DNA from: CAYZXK01 sp964482395
GTDB taxonomy: Bacteria; Planctomycetota; Phycisphaerae; UBA1845; Fen-1342
Length of the DNA: 14,315 nucleotides
Direction: 5' to 3'
Assembly (NCBI GenBank): GCA_964482395.1
Contig: CAYZXK010000088.1
Span: forward strand, 1-14,315
The notes beneath the pieces are model-generated. The model was not told the DNA's origin and made no database searches. It worked only from the letters and a program-made list of their open reading frames with translations. Positions within the stretch are counted from its first letter, which is position 1, and each line of letters begins with the position of its first letter. The position numbers and the translations under genes were made by a program. This document shows, piece by piece, positions 6,963 to 11,074 of this stretch.

Positions 6963-7439
6963 TCAGATCGGCCCCGGCACATGGGCCGCCTCGTACAACG
7001 CGATCGCCTGGTGCAGCTCCTCGGCGGAAGCGGCCCGGGCCACGGCCTGACGGAAATCCTCGATGTTGTACAGCCGGCTGATTTTGGCCAGAGCCTGGAT
7101 GTGCGGGCCGGTCTGGTCCGGCGGGCTAAGCAGAAGGACGACGAAGGTGACCGGGCGGCCATCCAGACTCTGGAAGTCCACCGGCTCGGCCGGCTTTCCG
7201 GCCGCTATCAACAGGTGGTCGCAACCGGTGGTCTTCCCGTGCGGAATGGCCAGGCCATAGCCGACGCCGGTAGTCCGGTCCGCCTCCCGCTTCAGGACCG
7301 CGGCCAGCGCCGCATCCCGGTCCAGCAGCTCCCCGGATTGGTCCAGGACGTCTATGAGCTGGGTGATGACGCCGGTTTTGTCCGCGGGCGCAAGCGGCAC
7401 GCGTATTCGCTCTGGAGTCAGGATTTTGCTCAGTTCCAT
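6963..7439 (-). CDS. PTS EIIA domain, fructose/PtsN type
   Basis: A 158-aa single-domain EIIA of the fructose/mannitol/nitrogen-PTS family. The phosphorylatable histidine is H67 in GLAIPHGKT, and the second conserved histidine is H113 in a QTGPHIQALAKISR segment. The ~150-residue length matches a complete stand-alone domain. With no EIIB, EIIC, EI or HPr gene nearby it resembles regulatory EIIA-Ntr (PtsN) rather than a sugar transporter subunit. Such proteins signal through their phosphorylation state by binding other proteins. Start is ATG 7439; the Shine-Dalgarno is not obvious. It is first in the minus-strand series followed by a PP2C phosphatase, which hints at a phospho-signalling unit. 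Direct dephosphorylation of phospho-His by that phosphatase is not implied, since PP2C enzymes act on Ser/Thr. Confidence 0.88.
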   Translation of the reverse strand: MELSKILTPERIRVPLAPADKTGVITQLIDVLDQSGELLDRDAALAAVLKREADRTTGVGYGLAIPHGKTTGCDHLLIAAGKPAEPVDFQSLDGRPVTFVVLLLSPPDQTGPHIQALAKISRLYNIEDFRQAVARAASAEELHQAIALYEAAHVPGPI

Positions 7440-7592
7440 AGTTGCGTCCAGGGGCGATGCCCTAAGCCTATCAGGTTAATCGGGTTGGCCTACGGATTCC
7501 AGGTCGCCCGACCGGTTTGTCGTCGGGTCGGCTTGTACCAGGCGAGGCGCCAAGTCGGCAACTGCATCAGCGGCCTGGGCGGCCATGGAGCT

Positions 7593-7602
7593 AACATATG
7601 TT
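7593..7602. promoter_or_regulatory. Perfect palindrome AACATATGTT, possible operator
   Basis: A perfect 10-bp palindrome lies in an A/T-rich island inside an otherwise very G+C-rich divergent spacer, about 150 bp from the EIIA start and 175 bp from the aminotransferase start. The position suits a regulator shared by both directions, but a 10-bp palindrome may arise by chance. Confidence 0.25.
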
Positions 7603-7712
7603 CTATCAACGACTTAGGCTAGCGCGGGCAGGTAGCCCGGCCTCCCGGAGCATTCTGAGTGGGTCGGGACGCTACTCCTCCAGCTCGTCCCCTCGCGGGC
7701 GAGGCCGGCTGG

Positions 7713-7721
7713 TGGTATGAT
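7713..7721 (+). promoter_or_regulatory. Extended -10 promoter of the aminotransferase gene
   Basis: TGG-TATGAT forms a TGN extended -10 with a 5/6 match to TATAAT. The -35 region (about 7693-7698) is not recognisable and overlaps the CCTCG/CGAGG stem at 7690-7704. The expected start near 7728 leaves a ~50-nt leader ending in the Shine-Dalgarno before ATG 7778. Confidence 0.45.
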
Positions 7722-7751
7722 CCGGTTTTGCGCTGTCCACAGGCGAGTTAC

Positions 7752-7775
7752 CGAGGTTTCATAGGCGAGGTTTCA
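7752..7775 (+). repeat. Tandem CGAGGTTTCA repeat containing the ribosome binding site
   Basis: CGAGGTTTCA occurs twice, at 7752-7761 and 7766-7775, with a 14-nt period. The second copy provides GAGG (7767-7770) 7 nt before the ATG at 7778 and is the working Shine-Dalgarno. The first copy duplicates it 14 nt upstream and could act as a standby ribosome site or simply be a small duplication. Confidence 0.5.
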
Positions 7776-7777
7776 AC

Positions 7778-8920
7778 ATGAGGAAGTTCCGTCTGTTCAC
7801 GCCCGGGCCGTGCGCCGTGCCCGAAGAAGTCCTGATCGAGATGGCCCGTCCGTTTCACCATCACCGGACCGACTGGTTCAAGGGCATAATGAAGCAGGCC
7901 AGCGAGCGTCTCCAGAAGGTCCTCTGTACCCAAAACGAGGTGATCATAATAACCGGGTCGGGTACGGCGGCGGCCGAGGCGGGAATTATCGGCTGCAATC
8001 CGCCGGGCTCGAAGCTTTTGACCATTGAGGGGGGCAAGTTCGGGCAGCGCTGGGGCGAGATTGCCGAGCAATTCGGCATCAACGTGGTCCGACACCCCAT
8101 CGAGTGGGGCACCGCTCCCACTGCGGAGATGGTGGCCGATTTCCTCAGGAAGGACCCCGCCATCACCGCGGTCATGGTGGTTCACAGCGAGACCTCCACC
8201 GCCACCGCCTGCGACCTGAAGGCCATCGGGCAGGTCACCAGCCGGGCCGGGAAGCTTCTGCTGGCCGACTGCATAACTTCGGCCGGAGCCTTGCCGCTGA
8301 AACCCGACGAGTGGGGAGTAGACGTGGTTATAACCGGGGCGCAGAAATCGCTCATGCTTCCGCCGGGCCTCGGCTTCCTGGCGGTCAGCGACCGGGCCTG
8401 GCAGGTGATCGAGGAAAACCAGGGGCAGCACGCCTACTACCTGAACCTGAGCAAGGCCCGCAAATCCGCCAGAGAATCCGACACCCCCTATACCCCGGCC
8501 CATCTTTTGGTCCGCGGGCTGGTCAAGGCGCTGGACGTCCTGCTGGAGGAAGGGATGGAGCAGGTTTGGAAGCGGGTGGCGGCCATGGCGGCGGCGACCC
8601 GTGCGGCGGGCCAGGCAATCGGCCTGAAGGTTTTTTCCCAGTCGCCGTCCGACTCGGTGACCGCCCTCTGCCCGCCGGCTGGCATTGCGGTCAAGGATAT
8701 CCGCAACGAGCTGGAGCGACGTTACGGCATTGAGTCGGCCGGCGGTCAGGACCAGCTCAAGGGCAAGATCTTCCGGCTGGGCCACATGGGTTACGTAGAC
8801 GAGATGGACACCGTGCTGGCGATCGCAGCCCTCGAGCAAGTTCTTTACAAGCTCGGCCACAAGTTCGAACTGGGTGCTGGAGTGACCGCGGCTCAGAAGG
8901 TGCTGGCGGAGCGGCTGTAA
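7778..8920 (+). CDS. Class V PLP aminotransferase (alanine/serine-glyoxylate type)
   Basis: A 380-aa fold-type I, class V aminotransferase, complete in length and cytoplasmic. TPGP at 8-11 is the family's N-terminal signature. GSGTAAAEAG (60-69) builds the PLP phosphate cup, D164 in LLADCITSAG contacts the pyridine nitrogen, and K190 in GAQKSLMLPPG is the Schiff-base lysine. R333 in FRLGHMG fits the substrate carboxylate-binding arginine. The closest described groups are alanine-glyoxylate, serine-glyoxylate and serine-pyruvate aminotransferases, and the SerC-like class V enzymes paired with SerA in some bacteria; which reaction applies here is not resolvable. Start ATG 7778 is supported by GAGG 7 nt upstream and by TPGP falling at residue 8. 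It stands alone, convergent with the zinc-ribbon gene. An equally long minus-strand ORF over the same DNA is a shadow. Confidence 0.92.
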   Translation: MRKFRLFTPGPCAVPEEVLIEMARPFHHHRTDWFKGIMKQASERLQKVLCTQNEVIIITGSGTAAAEAGIIGCNPPGSKLLTIEGGKFGQRWGEIAEQFGINVVRHPIEWGTAPTAEMVADFLRKDPAITAVMVVHSETSTATACDLKAIGQVTSRAGKLLLADCITSAGALPLKPDEWGVDVVITGAQKSLMLPPGLGFLAVSDRAWQVIEENQGQHAYYLNLSKARKSARESDTPYTPAHLLVRGLVKALDVLLEEGMEQVWKRVAAMAAATRAAGQAIGLKVFSQSPSDSVTALCPPAGIAVKDIRNELERRYGIESAGGQDQLKGKIFRLGHMGYVDEMDTVLAIAALEQVLYKLGHKFELGAGVTAAQKVLAERL

Positions 8921-8942
8921 ACCGGGGGGCGAGAGGGGCGCC

Positions 8943-8957
8943 GCCGGCTTCGACGGC
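8943..8957. repeat. 15-bp intergenic repeat, copy 1 (also 10714-10728)
   Basis: GCCGGCTTCGACGGC occurs here and again at 10714-10728, both in intergenic DNA. Each copy can fold into a short GC stem with TTCG in the loop. This copy lies 23 nt after the aminotransferase stop in the 129-nt convergent gap, where a transcript-end hairpin would be expected. No T-tract follows. Two copies are not enough to call a repeat family. Confidence 0.35.
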
Positions 8958-9049
8958 ACGTCCACGCCACCCAGGCCGGCGCTGGAATAACCGGCCCCCG
9001 CTCAGCCTGCCTCGTGCGGCAACGGCGCCGCCGCTGACGCTGTGAGCGG

Positions 9050-9478
9050 CTACTTCTGCTCCGGGTTTTCCGACTCGGATTTCTTGGGCCCAGCGGCGCC
9101 CTTCCTGCCGGTCGGCTGAGCGGCCTCGGTCTGGATTCGCCGGCCCTCGGAGTCCTGCGTGATGACCCAGTTGCCGGATGCGTCTATCCGGGCCCGCACC
9201 ACACTGAACGTCTTGCAGTCGTCGCACCAGAACACGACCAGGTTGGCGGGGTAGTTGGGGTCGCGGCGGCGCCTGTCCGGGCTGTCGAGCCACTCCTTAT
9301 ACTGGGCCGGGCTCAACTCGTAGTGCTTGCCGCACTTCTCACAGATCCATTGGGTCTCGAACCCGGTCTTGGGATAGGTGGTTTCCTTCTTGCCGCGTGT
9401 GAAGAAGAAGAACCCGGCGGCGACCAGGGCGCCGACGATTACCACCAGCATTACGACGTTCTTTACCGTGGGCGACAT
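9050..9478 (-). CDS. Membrane-anchored zinc-ribbon protein of unknown function
   Basis: A 142-aa protein I do not recognise as a named family. One TM segment spans residues ~8-27 (VVMLVVIVGALVAAGFFFF), then a basic turn and a soluble domain with CEKC (C46, C49) and CDDC (C85, C88). This two-knuckle CX2C...CX2C arrangement is typical of a zinc ribbon or rubredoxin-like knuckle. The tail (111-142) is polar and probably disordered. I chose ATG 9478 because AAAGGTGG (9490-9483 on the minus strand) lies 4 nt upstream; a start at 9535 would translate through a strong hairpin and add unrelated residues. It sits 113 nt downstream of the prepilin-like gene on the same strand and is preceded by the 9498-9539 hairpin. 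Which side of the membrane the ribbon faces is not certain; the basic RGKK after the TM is compatible with a cytoplasmic ribbon. Confidence 0.75.
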   Translation of the reverse strand: MSPTVKNVVMLVVIVGALVAAGFFFFTRGKKETTYPKTGFETQWICEKCGKHYELSPAQYKEWLDSPDRRRRDPNYPANLVVFWCDDCKTFSVVRARIDASGNWVITQDSEGRRIQTEAAQPTGRKGAAGPKKSESENPEQK

Positions 9479-9497
9479 GCTTCCACCTTTGTTTAAG

Positions 9498-9539
9498 CGA
9501 CGTGCTCCGCAAGACCACGCATCTTGACGGAGCACGTCG
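9498..9539 (-). repeat. Strong 17-bp-stem hairpin in the leader of the zinc-ribbon gene
   Basis: CGACGTGCTCCG (9498-9509) and its exact complement (9528-9539) form 12-bp arms. CAAGA (9510-9514) with TCTTG (9522-9526) continues the stem for 5 more pairs past a single bulged A (9527), leaving a 7-nt loop. This is the strongest dyad in the window. There is no T-tract on either strand, so it is not a standard terminator. On the minus strand it ends about 8 nt before the Shine-Dalgarno of the zinc-ribbon gene. A CATAAT -10-like box on the same strand (9556-9551) would start transcription near 9544, placing the hairpin at the very 5' end of the message. Possible roles are a stability or processing stem, a translational switch, or a protein-binding operator. 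Confidence 0.6.
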
Positions 9540-9561
9540 ACCTGTCAGCTATTATGTACCC

Positions 9562-9582
9562 GTCCGGGCATTTGCCACGGAC
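9562..9582 (-). terminator. Hairpin just after the prepilin-like gene
   Basis: GTCCG plus GGC (9562-9569) pairs with GCC plus CGGAC (9574-9576, 9578-9582), forming an 8-bp stem with one bulged A and an ATTT loop. It lies 9 nt beyond the prepilin stop codon on the minus strand. No U-tract follows, so it may be a 3'-end stabilising stem rather than a true intrinsic terminator. Confidence 0.35.
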
Positions 9583-9591
9583 ATACGGCCG

Positions 9592-10491
9592 CTACCGCGG
9601 CGGGTTGCAGTTCTTCTCCGGTATCGTGTAATAGGTAGTCTTCGGCTCCTGAGCGATCCTTACCCATTCTGGGCAGATGGCAGACCAGCCCACGCCGCAC
9701 CAGGCCCGGGTGTCCATCAGTTTGTACTCGGCGTGCGAGTCGAGGAAGCCGACCACGTGACGTGAGAACTTGCCATGGGCGCCCATCTCGGCCGTCCCAT
9801 GACCCACGCCCCAGTCCATCGGGTCGTCCAGGTACATGACATAGCTGCCGCTGTACTTGGCCAGGACCTTCTTGACCAGCTCGCGACCGATATCGATCCA
9901 CGTGAAGCCGTCCTGCCACGGGTCAGTGTCCCCGTGGAAGTTAACGTCCATAAGCGCGTGGAGATTATACTGGTAGCTGGTGCCGACGTCATCGTAGGTG
10001 CTGATGCCGGTTTCGGCTTTGCTTCCGCCGGCCGACCAGTCGCCGCGCTGGTTGGAGAAGCGGTCGCCGGGGCAGTGCAGGACCTCGACCTCGGCCCGCT
10101 TGACGACACTGGTGCCCTCATAGATGTCGTCGGGCATCTTTCCGCCCAGGATGTAGGTGTTCATCGGGCGCTCGCGACCGAGCCAGTAGAACGCGCCGCC
10201 GTCTCGGGTCTTCCAGTAGTCGTCGCAGGTCTTGCCGCCGTAGTACCAACTGCAAATGCCGCCCCGCTCGGTCACCCAGAAGGGGTAGTTGTCGTCGTAG
10301 TCCAGCAAGTACTGGACGGTGCTGGTGGTAAGCTGCCGGAAGTTGGACAGGCACTTGGCCACCTTGGCCTGCTCGCGGGCATCCCTGAGGGACGGCAGCA
10401 AGATCGAGATCAGCAAGGCGATGATAGCCACCACAACCAGTAGCTCGATCAGCGTAAAAGCGCTGCGAGCCGTCACGAGTTTGCGTTGCAT
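9592..10491 (-). CDS. Type IV prepilin-like protein (N-terminal methylation domain, planctomycete type)
   Basis: A 299-aa exported pseudopilin-like protein. Residues 1-11 are a short basic class III leader, cleaved after A11 where most relatives have Gly, giving mature F1-T2-L3-I4-E5. The conserved E5 is residue 16. A hydrophobic helix at ~12-34 follows. The body is rich in Trp, Tyr, Asp and Gly, with a LLDYDDNYPFW segment and a C-terminal HVVGFLDSHAE stretch recalling the H...DG(H) region of the large planctomycete prepilin-like (DUF1559-related) families. Members are very numerous in Planctomycetota and their roles are mostly unknown; processing by a PilD-type peptidase and assembly by a type II/IV-like machine is the family inference. 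Start ATG 10491 has AGGAG (10503-10499 on the minus strand) 7 nt upstream; the longer in-frame start at 10590 adds 33 non-leader residues and is rejected. Confidence 0.88.
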   Translation of the reverse strand: MQRKLVTARSAFTLIELLVVVAIIALLISILLPSLRDAREQAKVAKCLSNFRQLTTSTVQYLLDYDDNYPFWVTERGGICSWYYGGKTCDDYWKTRDGGAFYWLGRERPMNTYILGGKMPDDIYEGTSVVKRAEVEVLHCPGDRFSNQRGDWSAGGSKAETGISTYDDVGTSYQYNLHALMDVNFHGDTDPWQDGFTWIDIGRELVKKVLAKYSGSYVMYLDDPMDWGVGHGTAEMGAHGKFSRHVVGFLDSHAEYKLMDTRAWCGVGWSAICPEWVRIAQEPKTTYYTIPEKNCNPPR

Positions 10492-10521
10492 CACTAAGCT
10501 CCTGTTACGCCAGTTTACCTC

Positions 10522-10540
10522 AGGCTCCGGGTCAGAGCCT
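10522..10540 (-). repeat. 6-bp inverted repeat in the prepilin leader
   Basis: AGGCTC (10522-10527) and GAGCCT (10535-10540) are perfect arms around a 7-nt loop, lying 18 nt upstream of the prepilin Shine-Dalgarno on the minus strand. It could be a leader stem or an operator; the distance is too great to mask the ribosome site directly. Confidence 0.3.
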
Positions 10541-10713
10541 CTCACCATGCTTTGGTTTGACGCATGCCCGCCTTCCAGGGACGCTGGCAATCGCCCCAGT
10601 CGGCTCGGCCGGCTTCAGAAGCGCAGACTCCAGCACTTCCGGCCGGCCATCTGAATGTCCGCAAAAAAGCTCCCCGGCGCCAAAGCAATTTTTGGCGGCC
10701 GGTCAGGAAGACG

Positions 10714-10728
10714 GCCGGCTTCGACGGC
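10714..10728. repeat. 15-bp intergenic repeat, copy 2 (also 8943-8957)
   Basis: Identical to GCCGGCTTCGACGGC at 8943-8957. Here it forms the core of the second stem-loop of the candidate leader RNA, with five clean pairs (10713-10717 with 10725-10729). Confidence 0.35.
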
Positions 10729-10745
10729 CAGCGGTCCCGTAACAT

Positions 10746-10761
10746 CCTGTGTGCACGCAGG
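10746..10761. promoter_or_regulatory. 16-bp operator-like dyad
   Basis: CCTGTGTGCACGCAGG is a 16-bp inverted repeat with a single mismatched pair, centred between 10753 and 10754. As DNA it has the size of a dimeric regulator site; as RNA it is the first stem of the candidate leader. It lies about 255 bp from the prepilin start and 314 bp from the preferred helicase start. Confidence 0.3.
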
Positions 10762-11008
10762 TTACATCTGACGGCCACGGCCGGCTGACCCGGGCCCCGG
10801 GCGAGACCGCCGACCGATCGCGAACGGGTACCGCCTGCTCCGCTCAGCTCGCAGCCGCCTCCAGCTGGTCCCGGATCGGACGCCTCGGGCCGTCGCTCAC
10901 GCCCCGGGCTCTGATCGGTCAGTTCCTGCCCACCGGCCGGAATGGTTGGCGGGCCGGGCCTGTCCAGGAGACGGCCTCGGCTCATGCGGCCGGAGGGAGT
11001 AAGTATGT

Positions 11009-11037
11009 TTGGCCTTTGTTCGCAAACGCGGTATAGT
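11009..11037 (+). promoter_or_regulatory. Candidate helicase promoter TTGGCC-N17-TATAGT
   Basis: TTGGCC (11009-11014, 4/6 to TTGACA) and TATAGT (11032-11037, 5/6 to TATAAT) are separated by exactly 17 bp. Transcription would start near 11044, downstream of the far TTG start at 11009 and 31 nt before the GTG at 11075, which has its own GGAGG (11060-11064). This supports the shorter helicase. Confidence 0.4.
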
Positions 11038-11074
11038 CGGGCCCCCGGCGCAGGCACCTGGAGGCCAGCTCGGC

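Larger units (their letters stand above)
7440..7777. other. 338-bp divergent spacer between EIIA and aminotransferase genes
   Basis: No gene is visible. It must hold divergent promoters for the EIIA gene (-) and the aminotransferase gene (+). Recognisable items are a 10-bp palindrome at 7593-7602, a small stem (CCTCG 7690-7694 / CGAGG 7700-7704), an extended -10 at 7713-7721 and a duplicated Shine-Dalgarno segment at 7752-7775. I found no convincing minus-strand promoter for the EIIA gene. Confidence 0.6.
10663..10765 (-). ncRNA. Candidate structured leader or small RNA (three stem-loops then T6)
   Basis: Read on the minus strand, three stem-loops occur in succession. The first is 10761-10746 (CCTGYG-type arms, optionally extended by GTAA/TTAC at the ends). 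The second is 10729-10713 (GGCCG/CGGCC, loop TCGAAGC). The third is 10702-10674 (CCGG plus CGCCAAA pairing with TTTGGCG plus CCGG, one bulge, tetraloop-sized loop). A T6 tract follows at 10668-10663 after 5 nt. The third stem with its T-tract resembles an imperfect intrinsic terminator. Its place, about 170 nt upstream of the prepilin start and reading towards it, would suit a riboswitch- or attenuator-type leader or a short independent RNA. I could not match it to a known class; GEMM-type c-di-GMP signatures were looked for and not found. Expression is unproven. Confidence 0.25.
10492..11074. other. 583-bp divergent spacer between prepilin-like and helicase genes
   Basis: This is the longest stretch without a gene. 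A 180-aa minus ORF across it is low-complexity Arg/Pro/Gly sequence and is rejected. It contains the prepilin Shine-Dalgarno (10499-10503), a stem at 10522-10540, a run of three stem-loops followed by T6 on the minus strand (10663-10765), the second copy of the 15-bp repeat, and a helicase promoter candidate (11009-11037). In 10800-11000 I see only G+C-rich sequence. Confidence 0.6.

Noticed and set aside
7748..8965. 405-aa minus-strand ORF
   Set aside because: Antisense shadow of the class V aminotransferase, whose PLP motifs are all on the + strand.
9479..9535. Longer start for the zinc-ribbon protein
   Set aside because: It would translate through the strong hairpin at 9498-9539, while ATG 9478 has a clear AAAGGTGG and starts right before the TM segment.
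10492..10590. Longer prepilin start (33 extra residues)
   Set aside because: The extension is not a leader-type sequence, and AGGAG with ideal spacing marks ATG 10491; the class III leader also requires a short basic N-terminus.
10500..10765. c-di-GMP (GEMM) riboswitch upstream of the prepilin-like gene
   Set aside because: The conserved GEMM core strings and tetraloop-receptor pattern are not present by eye on the minus strand.
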